Part shown: positions 1 to 13,800 of the stretch, one piece after another
How the letters are laid out: each line of letters opens with the position of its first letter
How positions within the stretch are numbered: position 1 is the first letter of the stretch
Assembly (NCBI GenBank): GCA_022577435.1
Contig: JAKOON010000006.1
Location: 8,692,001 to 8,756,000 of the forward strand
Source: Embiotoca jacksoni
Lineage: Eukaryota; Chordata; Actinopteri; Embiotocidae
Length of the DNA: 64,000 nucleotides
Direction of reading: 5' to 3'
Translations under genes and position numbers: made by a program
The notes under the pieces: model-generated
Seen by the model: only the letters and a program-made list of their open reading frames with translations
Databases searched by the model: none
What the model was told of the DNA's origin: nothing

Positions 1-625
1 TCAAATATCAAATTTTATTTGACCAAAAACTTTAAGATATCCAGTGTAAAATGACATAAGATGAAGAAAAACATAATGTTTGAGAAGCTAAAAAGAGCAA
101 CATGTTTGGCATTTTGGGTTAAAAAAATTACTAAAATTATTAAACCTTTATCAAAATAGAGACGATTAGCTGATATTGCAATTCTGTACATATTGTTTCC
201 ATTAGTCTTATTCAGGTAAATCTAGTTTGTCTTACCTGTATAGAGTTCAGGACTGTACATGGCTCCCACCATGGGACTCAACTTCCATCCAGCTACAGTC
301 AACAAAAATGATAACACATATTTAAAGCGATATTTAACAGAAAAAAAAAATCACTTGAGGCAACGAAACATTTTTAAGATTTATATGATCTCTGCTGTTC
401 ATTGTAAACAGAGACTGCACATGTTCACAGGGCATTTACTCAATGTAAGGGCTCTGATATATTGAAGGGAGTGAAATTATGATAACCTCATGAGGTCAAT
501 TCAACACAGTTCAGGGCATTAACATCATTTGAGTACTTCCCGTATAATTTTATGTAAATTTGACACATGTTGATACTAAAATTTTTATTAATATAGTGCT
601 ATTGATTTTACAGGTGTAACATTAC

Positions 626-943
626 CATATGGTAGCGCTGCAAGGCCCTCTCCGTTGGAGTACGGTGTGGTCATCTTCTTGTTCGTCATCACTCTGGCTG
701 TGGCATTATTGACCTGGACACCAAACAAAGAGGTCAGGTGCTAATTTAACCCCAGTTTAATAGATGCAAAGTTACGGATTAATTATCAAAGTGTTGCACA
801 ATCCAATTACAGTATAGTTTTATGGTTTCTTAATCTGAATGTCTCCTGGGATACAAAAGGGAAATTCTCTTCACATGATGACTGGAGCTCTCATCAAACT
901 TGTGCTTAAAAGTGTGAAGTGTCATTATATTTTCATCAGTTGT

Positions 944-975
<32 letters not shown>

Positions 976-3900
976 TTTTTTTTTACTTATGACAAGGGTT
1001 AATTCTGTTGATGAGCAGCGATGGTATTTGATGCATGCGCTTCTTTTGAAGGAAAAAGACATCGAAAACTAGGATCCTGGTGAGTAATCAGGCAATTTTG
1101 CACACAAACGATGCAACCATTGGCACACAGGACAAAGAAAACAAAATATTTCAGAACAAAGGCATTCAAAATGAAATCCAAGACCATTTATATTGCTACC
1201 TTTAAAAAAAAGGAGGGAAAAAGAAGGTGAATTAAGCAGCAGATTCATCAGTTGAACACAATGCAAAAAATATCAATCAAAGAGTTCATACACAAATTAC
1301 ACACAGCCAATCAAGAGCGCATCACATCACCAGAGGTGAGCAAAACTAGCCAATCAGCAAGCATCAGATGCAGCAAGAGACCAATCAAATAAAGTTGGCA
1401 GCCCTCCCAATCAAATACACATCATACAGAAAAGGGAGTAAGAGGAGGGAGAGAAAAACAGAGAGAAGACAGAACTATATAGAGGGATGCAGAAAGAAGA
1501 GCCAGTCCACATGAAAAGACAGAAAAACACATACATGATGAGGAGGAGAGATAGTGAACAATCCATCCAAATGTGCAACTCTTCTTCTAATGAAAAAACA
1601 AACAATAAGATGCGCTACACACATACCAAACACATCTGACCGTTTGCCTACTTTGGATCTACCTGTACATGAGCAGTGATGGAGAAATGATGAATGGAAC
1701 AAGAATTGACACAGAGAGAGGAGAGTCCAGATAAAAGACAGAGAGGATGGGGGATGCAAATATCATTCCTCAAAAAAATACAAAAATAAATAAAAAAACA
1801 TCAACTCAAACCATGGCTGTGAAACACTGCCAGACATTCCAGATCAGTGTCACACACCAGAAACACCTCGAAGCACACAACCACCAACACACACCATCCA
1901 GAACCAAACGGATCAAAAAGTAAAACAAGGACACCTCTTTACAGAAGTCAGAACAAACGGCTGCTGTCACTGGTGGAAATGTTTACGTTATTTCATGACA
2001 GCGTCTTAATAGTCTCATATTCTACGTATACATCTTACATATAAAGAGTAGGTTTGCTTTAAGTAACAATATGCAAGCATCCCCTTTTGGGACATGCTCT
2101 ACTCATCCACATATATATATAGCATTAATTTGAATGTTAAGTCTGCACAGCCGTACCTCTACAGCTGTCTGCAGTCTACAAATTGGTACACAAAGTGATA
2201 ATCAAGCACTACAGCACACCATGATATACAGACAACTATTATCCCCTCTCCAGTAAAGCTAACATAGCACTCATGCTTCAGCATGCTGTCCCCCACTAAG
2301 GTGCAAAAATGCAGCTATTGGCTGACACATGACACAGAGAGATGACATAGTACTATATGACGTCATACAGATGACGAGAAAGAGAGTAAACCATGCAGGA
2401 TACAGCTCTGGAATTAAATGCTGAATGCAGTTAGAGAGGTGATTGGAATGAATGCATAAGAAGTGGTAGTCATAGTTGTTGCACTTGCAGATAGATGCAG
2501 TACATTCAGTTATACAAGTGGCCCTTATAATGCCATGCGGTCAATGGCTAATCTCGTAATAGTTTCATTCACCACCTCCCCAATCAATCACAGGATTAGC
2601 CAATCGGGTTCTGTCAATCAATCAATCAATCAAGCTCCCTTCAGCAGAGGAGTCCTTCATTTGGGTGTTGGGTGCATTTTATTTCATTTGGGAGGATGGG
2701 GTGGGGGGAGGGGTCATTCAAAGATGATGCCATGTGTACACAACTTACCGTTGCCAGGGAAACGGCGTGAGGACACGCGAGCAGTTACCGTGGAGACTGA
2801 CAACAACAACAACATACAAAAATCATCAGGGAAATAGAGAAAATATATGTAAGAAAGAAATGATGAACCAAAAAAACCAAAAGAAAACATAAACAAAACG
2901 AGGTAATGAAAAGCAACCCCCACCATGTAATAGAGAGGAAGTGATGTCACAGGTCACGTGTCAACAGTCACCTATAAGTATCAGCCATGTCACAACAATC
3001 TAGCCGCTAAAAAACCCACTACAAATACAGATCATTAAAGTTTATAAAGGAGCAAACAAATGGAAACAGAAAATGTCAGAAATTTAAATCTAATTTGGGA
3101 GGGAAGCTACATGTTATTATTGCCCAGATTATATTCAAATAACTGACAAAATAATCACTCAAAAATCAAACTTAACCCCACTGTGCACTGTTTATGCTAC
3201 CTGACTACGTCCCAGGACAGGGAGATGGACAGAGATATGGGGGGAGGGATGGACAGCAAAGATGCAGGTGCATATGGGGACACAAACTGGGACAGACACA
3301 GACTGGCCTGGTGAAAAAGAGTGGAGAGAGATGGAGGAGAACCAATAAAACAAAAAGGAAAGGAGAGGGAACGACGGCTATCTACTGCATTCTCTTCACT
3401 TGTTCATTCTTTCTGCGCCCTCCATATTTTTAATTTTGCACACCCACACCCACACAGAGACAGAGAAGAGTGCGGGATGCTCGAGACCATGCAGAAGAGC
3501 TTTAGTGCCAAGTGAAAATAAAAGCGTGATTTCAAATCAAGAGCCAGAGCAAATGGCGGAAAGCATGGTGTATTTGATCTCCAAAGCCATTTGCAACTGA
3601 AATCCGAGCTCATGCTGACAAATAAAAAATAAAAAATAGGTCACAACAAAATGCACTTCCATGAGATCTGGTGTTATTTTTCAAGAGTGGTGGATGCAAG
3701 TGTGTGTGTAAACAATACATGGTTCTTTTATTTATTTATTTTAACCATCCATCTTGCACTTCTGAAATGAAAGTTTTTTTTTTGTTTGTTTGTTTTTTAA
3801 GTATCAGAAATGACACCACACTTCTCACAGCAGTCTCATTCCAAAAAACTGCCCCCTGAAAATGCCCCCATCATGCATCAGTCTCCTCAAACATCAAACG

Positions 3901-6900
3901 GAAAAACTGCGACCCAGAAGCAGCCGCGTAATGTTAAGTGAAAGAGTGAAAAACTCCTTGACAACATCTGACCTTATGCTCAATCCATGCAACATACAGT
4001 AGCCTCTTAAAGACACCAGCAAGCACTTTTTTCCCCCAAAGAAAAATAACTGAGAGGCTGTTAACTGCCCGTCCAGTCATAAACACAATCATAAACCAAA
4101 AATGGCCACTCATCATGATCATGGAAGAAATGATGACGGTGATGGAAAAGGTGCAGGTAAACAGAAAAAAAAAAAAACCCTCCTACATGCTGTGACAGAA
4201 GCGGATATCGTCAGCAACGTTGTAGTAGTGACGTCTCACCAGCCATGCCTGTTGTCGAGCCACTCCACCCAGCATGCTTTGCAAACCAACACGGCTTTTA
4301 AGATCAAGGTGCAATGGACAGCCCACAACATCAACAAGAACAGCAACGGACAGCATGAACATCAACAGGAAGTGCCGTCAAAGGAGACGTCTGTGTGAGC
4401 AGCCCCACTGCACCATGCCAGAGTGAAGCCAGAGAGGTTATAGTTGAACACATAACAGCCATCCGGAAACCCTCTCTGGGGCAGAAACGACCAGAATAAA
4501 CTCATTCTCATTGTCGAACATGAAGGGGAAACAGAGGAGAAAATGGTCACCGTTCCGAAAAAAAAAGAAAAAAAAAAAAGGCGGTGAGTTACCTCGATTT
4601 TACGTCCTTCCACCAGCGTACCGTGAAGCTTCTCTCTGGCCCGCTCTGCATCTGCACTTGACTCGAATGTAACAAAACCGAAGCCCTGCAAGCAGAGGAG
4701 AAAATGGAAGAAGGAAAGCAGGGAGAGAGGTTGAAAAAAAACCAAAAAAAAAAACAGTTAAGCTTTTACTGAGCTCATTGTTGTAAACACATTTTGAAAC
4801 GTTTGACATGTTTTTGTCCGCTGTCCTACCTTGGAACCCCTCTCGTTGAAAATTATCTCAACATCAAGGATTTTGCCAAATTGCTGCAACAAAAAAACAG
4901 AAGAAGAGGGAACTGAAGAAGCTGAATGATCATGTAAGTCACATGCTGCATCTCGCCACAGGGTGTCAGCACTGTTGAACCATGATGAGCTGGCACTGAG
5001 CCAGCTCTGGTAGTCTGGTCTTCTACCATATCTTACTGCCTCTGCTCTTTTCTCTGTATCACATTTTAGAGACATTTATGGTGAAAAGTGAAGATCTAAA
5101 TAATCATTTTGGGTTTTTGATCAAACAGGACAACCGATTCCTTTTCGCTGAACAGATATGACAGTACCTTATTTTTATTTCAAACACCACTTGAGAATCA
5201 TAAAAGATTCACTGACTATGAAAAGAAATCTGAGGTCAGGGTGCAGACGTCACTGGATTGGGGGTTTTGAGTTATTTTTACAAACTGCATGCTTTTAATC
5301 GGCTACTGTTGTTATGTGCTGATGCAGAGTGAAAAAGAGGAAGATGAGGCTCTACATACCCCAAACATCTGCCGCAGGTCGGGGTCTCGGAAGCGGAAGG
5401 GGATGTTAGATACATGGAGGCGTTTGGGGGTCCCCTTGCCGTCTGCGTCGTCCCCGACGCTTCCCCCACCTCCTCCTCCTCCTGAACCGACCCCAGACTG
5501 GCCATCAATCTGGGAGGACCCATCTGACTGCTGGGACAGATGGATATTTAGAACACGGAAGAGACACAGAGGAGGAAGCAAAGACATGACGTCTTGTTTG
5601 GGTTGTGTAAGGACAATATGCAATCCGTCATGAGATGATGTCACCTGTCAAAGATCTTTATTTCTCACTCTAGTCGCAGTAATCCTGCAACTAACAATTT
5701 TCATCATGAATTTATTCAACTGATTATTTTGTTGATTAATCAGTTAATTGGTTTGTATTTATGTCATAAAACTGTCGAATATGTCCCCCCCACTTCCTGA
5801 GAACTGAAAAGAGGGTTTTCAAATGAGGTTTTTTTTTTTTAAACAACAGTCCAAATCTCAGAAATACTCAATTTAAAACATAGAATATGAAACAAACTAA
5901 AAATAGAGATTCAAATATAAAATCAAACAGGAGAAAAAGTTAAAATTGTCAGATTTAAGAAAATTAAACCAGAGAATGTTTGGAAGTTTGTTTGAATGGC
6001 GTCTAAAGCGTTTAATGGATTAATAAAACGGCTTCAAATTTACGATTATTCTATTATTTAATTAACACTATGTTTAAGCGCCATAACTATCATTTTTAGT
6101 TATATTAAATATTGTAACAACGTGTTTGATTAACAGGATGTATTTCAACAGTGTAATGCAGTAGTATTTTTTTGCCAGGTATTTAATTCACTGGATTAGC
6201 AAAACTAATCTAATTTGTCTAATAGTCTAATTTGCAAACGCCAATGATGACGTTTTTTCTCAGCTTTTCGTCATTAAAAATTTAACATTTCGGGGTCTTG
6301 CACTGTTGTTTGAACAAGACAAATATATTTGTAAATGCCACCATTAGGATCAGAAAAATTCAAATGGAAATGTTTTACTATCTTTTGGGGACATTTTGAA
6401 GCCGAAACAAATAATGGATTAAAGAATAGACAGTACAGAGAGTGAGTGATAATACAAAAAAAATAAAATACAAAAAAAATAAATCGTATAATATATCAAC
6501 ATCATGATAAAACAATATAGAAGCTTTTATTCCTATCCTTCAAACCCATGATTTACCAGGTATTTACTAATCTGATTTGTGGTTGTTATCAGCACAGACC
6601 TTATTGAAAAAAATGATTCAACACTTCCAGGTAATTATTTGCTTTTCAAAGGGAGTTATGTGCTGGGCCAGACACAGGATCAATTTCTGGATATGAAACT
6701 ATTCCTTTCAGCAGATTGGGTATCAAAAGGTTTTTGCACCTCTGTCAGTTTTTGTAGTTGCCAGAACAACAGTTAATATTGGACTTAAATTTTTCAGGCG
6801 ACCAGAGTTAAAACTCTAAATGGATGCAAATGTTGTTCCATAACTTGATGTGAAGATTAGCACAGATTTTATAATGAATGAAAACACACCTGTAATTGGT

Positions 6901-7822
6901 ATCACTCTGCAGCCTATTTGATGGCATCAGAATTGGTCTTCTGCACCCCTACAACTATCTTTTAAATCTGTAACACATCCCTCCACACACACTCGCTCTC
7001 TGCGCCCTCTCAAGGCAAAGACCTCATGTGGGCTGCACACAGAGGAAGAGGCTGGCACTCACTTGGGCGCTGAGGCTGTTGGCGGCGTTGGCTGCACTGT
7101 TCGCTGCTCCACCGGCTTCCACGGGGCCCTGCACAGCCCCTGCTGCGTACAGGCTGCCCCCGTAATCCAGGGCCAGGCCGTTCTGGGGGGGCGGTGGTGG
7201 AGGAGGTGGGAACGCAGAGAAAGGTGGGGGTACGAGTCCCTCCTGACCGCCAGCACTATCCTGAGAGCCCTGTTGGTAGAAAGAGAGAGAAGAGTGAGGA
7301 GGGAGCGAGAAGTAAAGTAACCGCCTGGCGAAATTCCACAGTATCTTTTACTGAGAGCATCACCCGACCACACAGAGACCACTTTCCAGAGAGCCTCGGT
7401 CTAAAAGTCATAAAGCATAGATATTATATTTCCATCCCCGTGTATGTGTGTGTGTAAAAGCGTGCATGTGTCTTCACCCCCACCCCACCCATTAAATATT
7501 CACTGCAGCCACATCTATTATTGAGGGTCAGATGCCTCCATGCTCAGTGTGTTGTACAATGATGAGTGTCTAATGCCTGCACATACTCACAAACGCCTCT
7601 GCAACACAAACCACCTTTGACACGCAAACACCCACACACCTAAATGCTCACACAAAGACCAACTGTTAGTGCAGAAGCCCGGCCAAGTGTTTTCACATGA
7701 TTACCCCCAGAAAATACTTTTTTTTCGGAGTTACCAACATTCAGGCACATAGGAGAACAAAACAGGTATCCACAAACACATGGTGGAGATGCACTAACAT
7801 CACACTGGCTATAACACAACAC

Positions 7823-7892
<70 letters not shown>

Positions 7893-10800
7893 CATTCCCT
7901 GCTGCTGGCTGTGGGGCATGGATACCCTAAATGGTAATAGTTGGATAGTGGAGGGAGACAGCAGCTCTAGGGGGAGGGAGTGGGGGGGGGGGAGACAATA
8001 AAAGGTAATGACTGATAAAAGAGGTATGGCCTGACTGTGATCCATAGCTGTACAAGATAAACCAACCATCACTGTCCGTCAGGTCTATTTATAACTCCAA
8101 GAGCTGCACTGCAGAAAATCTTCTGTGTTGGTTTATTGATAACATTAATACAATCATAACAAGACCACAGGCATACTAGCGCTTCAGTGAGGATGTACTC
8201 AGACGAAGGAGTACTTTAAGCTAAAGGCTAATACCAGCATCCTATCACACTTACAATGGAAATTTTAACATGCTAATGTTTGGCAAGTGTAAAGTTCTCC
8301 TTTTTCACCATCTCAGTTTAGTGTGTTAATATGCAAACATTTGAAAGCTGTTAGAATATTTTTTGTTTGTCTGATCACACGAGAGGAAAAATTAAGCAGA
8401 TTAAGTCAGTAGGATTCATCCACTGGGAACCATGAATGGGCTAAATTTTATGATAATGCCTCCAATGGTTCCAGACGTTTCCGTCTGGACTACAGACTAC
8501 AAAAACCGAATGGCCAGCGTTGACCACCCATCATTAGCCACGTTAGTAGCCTTGCTAATTCAAATTCTTTGTATCATTGTCCCTGGTGTTTACACAATCT
8601 GCCGACCTTATAAAGTGTCTGACATTAATATATATTAGAAAATAGGAACAAAAGAAAGAGAAAATGGAATGTGGACAAACAATCAAAGGTATCAAATGCA
8701 CCCAAAACAGAAATTATGTCATTAAAGACAAAAAAAAAAAATCATCTTTAATACGCTCTAGCAGACATTTTTAGCCGTCTAATATCGTTCTTTTTCTGTG
8801 ATCTTAATCTCTTTGTTCTTCTCGTTCTCCTCCTACAACTAATCATTAGTATCATTAACATTTTCACTATTGTTATTATTAATAGTAGTAACACGGTGGC
8901 ACTAGAAGCAGACAGTAATAATAATAATCCAAGTGATAATTGGTGTCTTTTTTACCACCATAAAAATTATAACACTTCTATAAAGGCCCGACCACACTCA
9001 CTAGACATCTGCTTGCGTGCGTGCATGCGTGTATGTGAGTGACAGGCTGCAGCGATGCACATCTGAGTTGCACAATAGATCACTGTCCCTTTGGGAGTGT
9101 TAAAAGTGTGTGGGAGGGTGTGTATTTGTGTTTGTGTGTGTGTGTGTGTGTATGCGTGTTGTGTGTTTGAGTCTGTGTATGCCATCTGTCTCCCAGCTTT
9201 TGACCTTTCTCAGCGTCACACCTGTGACACTGTAGCCCGGCCCCTCGACTCCGTAACAAACCAGGCGGTGCGCGCGGTCGACACGGATCACATCGATATT
9301 GTGACATGAGGGCGGCTTCAGCAGAGCTGCACTCAGCGAACAGTGGGAGGGAAACTTTGTCTGGTAATTAACGAGATAAATCGAAAGTAAATACCACTGT
9401 AGTTTCTGTATTACTTTCAATATTTACACAATTAAAAACACCTCATCTTAACTGCAATAGGAATCTAACAGAAAGGTCTAACATGTCTTGCAAATGAATT
9501 AAGTCTTGCCACGATGATGTCTTTATATTTAATAAAGATCAATTAAATTCAATAATTTTGTTGATTTTGAAAATATTTTTGAAACATTTCAGGGTATTTC
9601 CACGATGACGGCATTCTTGACAAAATGATAAAATACTGAAAAATATTCCATCATTAATTTCAAAAACATACAATTTATGTAATATATGTAACGGGTTGCC
9701 TTTAAAAATTCAGTAAAACTAGACAAAAATGATCTCTCAGTTCTTTACTTTGTAAACAACAACAGTAATAAGGCCACTTTAAGCCATTTTAGCCACTTTA
9801 AGTATTTATGAATACAATATGGAACAGTCCAAGTTCATAATAAAATCCTAGATATAATATATACATAGCCATCTGTTTTTTTCTCCTATATAAGTGCTAA
9901 AAATAACACACTTTAATGTATTTTGTTTTGTTTTAAGAACATGATAAAACTGAATACAATAAGGTCTTTATAATCTACTATTTTTAAACGAACAGCTCTC
10001 AGCAGTTCAACTGTGGCACAAACAACATGTTCAAGCACCAGCAGCATTATCAGTATTTATACGTCTAATCAATTACAAGAACATCCCCTGTGCAGAAACT
10101 CCTTTTTTGTGCTGGTGTAAAGCGAAAGGAGACCGTACCAGACGCAGTAGGAGAAATGCTTTGAACTCAACCTTAAATGGCTGCAGCACTAGTTCGCCTT
10201 GTGATTTCTGCAGTGTAATCACAACCAGAAATCCTGTTATCTCCGTCCCTCTCTCTCTCTCTCTCTCTCTCTCCCAGATAACAGGCAGTAAATACGTGTT
10301 TATCATTAATCTCAACACTATAAGCCTGGTACCAAACTGTGCTGCCGTACTGTTCACTGCACACGTCCTTTTTTCCATACCAAAAATCCCTGAAGTGCTC
10401 CTGAAGCTCGCCCTGCCAGGTGAAGTGTCTCCACCTCAGCCAGAACAGAAACCATCTTCTTCATCCTTAGTGCCTGGCACTCGAGTGATACACCCATCAG
10501 ATTACTGACCACAGTGTCCAAGTTAAACTTCATTCACATTTTCAGACAGCAGCTGTGTGCGCTCATCTAAATCCTGCAGCTGTATGAACCTCTTCCAATC
10601 TCGTCCACAAGCATCCAAATTCAGATTTTGCTGAGTGATAATATCCCTCACATCCTCGTCTTCCTGTCCCGTCTTCTCCCTATGTAGCAGCAGCACCCGT
10701 TTTTACCCTGCTGGCGATAGAAGCTCATTATTTGCAGCCATTATTATAAGTTGTCAGGGTTAAGGTTATTTCATAGCAATATGTATGTATACAGATATCT

Positions 10801-13800
10801 AGTTAAACAACATCCGAGTCATCCCTGTGTTTCCAGCATTAAGAAATACTCATTTTAAGGTGTTTTCCAGCTGCATGTCTTTCTATACATTACCCTACCC
10901 TCTTTTTAATTTATTTTCTGTTAATAGTTGTTAAAATGTTATACTTTAATTAATGAAAATTGTTAATATGAGAAGAATTCTCTACTTTTTGTGAAAAAGA
11001 AACTGTTCACTTATATTAATAATTCGAACAGGAACTACAATCCTCTGATGAGACATCCCAACATTCATTACATTTGATCAATTCAGAGACAGAAAAGAGA
11101 AAGCAGAAACATGGAAATTAGCCTGTTTAAATCAGGCTTTTAACTGCGGGAGAAAAATAATACATAATGTGCTAAATGAAACACTGGATGACCTCACTTC
11201 ACATTAACCCATGCTAGATTAAACACATCTGCGGAGGTGAAAATGATAGTGGGTGGAGCATGTCATTCTGGGTCACCAGGTAGGAGCTAACCTGGATAAC
11301 AGACAGAAATAGAGAAACTAAACCCGCTCCTGTGTCTTGCTAGAAAGGGAAAGTTGATCACCCAGCTTGGGTGAAGTGGTGAAATGGCAAAAGTAGAAAG
11401 GAGACATTACACTGCCAACACTTTGCAGCAATGAGAGAACCTTGTGTAGGTATGTTGTATAATATTATGTATGATATAATATTGTGAAAGAAGAAAAACA
11501 TTCTTTTCAATAGATGGTAACAGTGGTATGTCTGTCCAACGCTGTAATGTCTCAACAACTGTTAAATGTTCTGGTATTAAATTTGGTACACCCGTTCATC
11601 TTAACCTGATCTCTAAGGTGATCCCAAAACATTTTATCTAGCGCTGTCATCAGGTCAAAAGCTAATTCTGTCCTATACTTTGTTTGCTAATCTAATGGTA
11701 TTCCTACCCGCCTTAGCTGTATTTTGAACAGCATGCTAATAGGCTAAACCAAAATTGTAAATACCGTAAACATTCCTGCTAAACATCAACGTGCTGCCAT
11801 GTTGTTGGCATTAGCTCAAAACACTGCAGTGAGAATTAGATTATCCTCGAAAAGGTGGAGTAAAAAGCCGACCACTATAGAGAGAAGGGATACTGAGTGA
11901 TACGATTTTAACATCGGGATTACAGTTCACATTATCTGACAGTTTTAGACTCATCGTTCACACAGAAAGTGACTGAAATAGTCTTTTCCTCACCACCACA
12001 CACCTGACCAATCACAATGTAAGGTAGGTGTAAATGTCGGACTGGTGCTTATGGAAAGTAACAGAAATTCTAAGATGTGTGGGAGGAGACTTTTTTTTTT
12101 TTAATGAAACTAGTCGACCAGCCAACGAGCAGTTCTAACAAATACTGCTTTAATTTAGTTTAAAATCTAAAGCGTGATTTGTACTATGTGTGCTACTTGC
12201 TGCCAAATAGGTGGCTCATGGGACAATAAGCCTGTATCTGTATCTGGACCAATAAACAAAAACAGAGCAAGTAAAACAATTGAGGACACTTTATTTAGGG
12301 ATCCCCCTGCCGCAGTGGCTGGCATCAGGAATATTGTTGACTAAAAGACAGCGCGGGTGTATTAAAATTTTACCTTTTGTCCAATTTGTTGAGCAAACTG
12401 CCCTCCCACTGTGCGCTAAAATGTTCATCGCGGCTCTAGTGTTGTCGTACTCGAGTCCCAACATTGATGACTCATGACACAGCTCACTCGACTGCAGATG
12501 AGTTGACAAGTTGTGATGCAACTCAGGCAGAATGATAGTGACTTGGATTTTAATACTGCACACTTGAGCTTTGATATCTCGGACTTGAGGTTTTGATATC
12601 TTGGCTTTAACACCTTGTGTAATTTCCACAGTATTAACCTGATCAGATAATAGCCCTGACAATCATTCTCCACTCCTTATTGTTGCTGCTCATGCACAGG
12701 AACAGACTACAGCCTAGCAGGAGCCTGGACAACCCCGGCTGTTGCTGCTTCTTTTGCAAGACCAAAATAGAAGCGGGAATACGAGCCAAAAACAACCTTG
12801 TATTTGTGTTTGACGACTGGCCTTTTCAGAGGAGATCCATTTTAACCGCATCTCACAGTCCTCTCTCTACCTGATACACTGTGTCAACAGCCCGGTATCT
12901 ACAAAAACAGTATGTGCCCGTGCGCTGCTTTTTTTTTTCTTTTTTTTTCCGCTCTCTCAACCCGTCAAACTACGGGGCCTTTTGCTGACTGCGAGTGGCC
13001 TTTGTGATTCGCATCAGGATAAAAGCATCCACTGAATAAATGCACCCAGATAGCAGGATAACAGGAGGAACACAAAGACTGAGAGGGAGGGCATTCTTGG
13101 TCAATTTGAAGAGAAGTGCTGCCTTGTGGACAAGCAAACTGTATGTTGAGCATTTGTGTCAGCACTCAGGTCTGCGTACGTTTTGTTTGTGTGCATCTCC
13201 TGTGGACGTCTGCGCGTGTCATTTTGCGCGTACGCTCCCCTGGTGTTCGGATGCTAGGGGTTGTGTAATGTGCGTTGGCCAGGCGAAGCCAGTGACTCAG
13301 AGCGGTAGCTGTAGCTGGCTTACTTTCGGGTCAGTTAGCAGCAGCAAGTGTGTCTGAGGAGGCATGTTATAAAATGTGCTCGTCTGCAGCAGTCTCACTA
13401 CGCTACAGGAGGAGACGAGGAGAGGAGAGGAAACATGGCTAAGAGCGAACTAGGGCATCACTGGGTCATTTCACATGAATAATGACATTTCAGGATCTTA
13501 CTTTCTCTGGCCTCCAGCCATTAGTCTATAGCCCGATTCAACAAACTTGACTGTGGAAAACGTGATTCATGTTGTGAATAGGAGCTCACATTTTGGCTCA
13601 ATAATCAGATTAACTGGCACAGTTCAGTGTTCAGCTCAGATCTTGGCTTCTGAGCCCGTGCTGTTGATACCCAAGCTGCAAACAGCTGGAGAAACGTTTA
13701 CGACGTGTCTGTGGAATACCGATGAGCCAGGAGACACCCTCTTGTTAAATTATTCCACCCCACATCAACCCTTCCTCCTCCCCCTCCCTCTCCCCCTCCT

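Noticed and set aside
617..743. Plus-strand ORF with acceptor and a transmembrane-like segment (EYGVVIFLFVITLAVALLTW)
   Set aside because: It is the exact antisense of the rbfox2 exon 713-626 (VNNATARVMTNKKM). The hydrophobicity is an artefact of the reverse complement.
2739..2790. Minus-strand stretch reading TARV...GNG before a GTAAGT donor, at first taken for the exon after the RRM
   Set aside because: No acceptor keeps phase (TAA in frame), and the true exon was found at 626-713.
7640..8072. Cys-Val and Thr-His ORFs
   Set aside because: They are translations of the (CA)n run; the same applies to ORFs at 15396-15824, 21646-21831 and 49272-49580.
12291..12662. 123-codon minus-strand ORF
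   Set aside because: No recognisable family, no flanking splice sites; inside an rbfox2 intron on the same strand.
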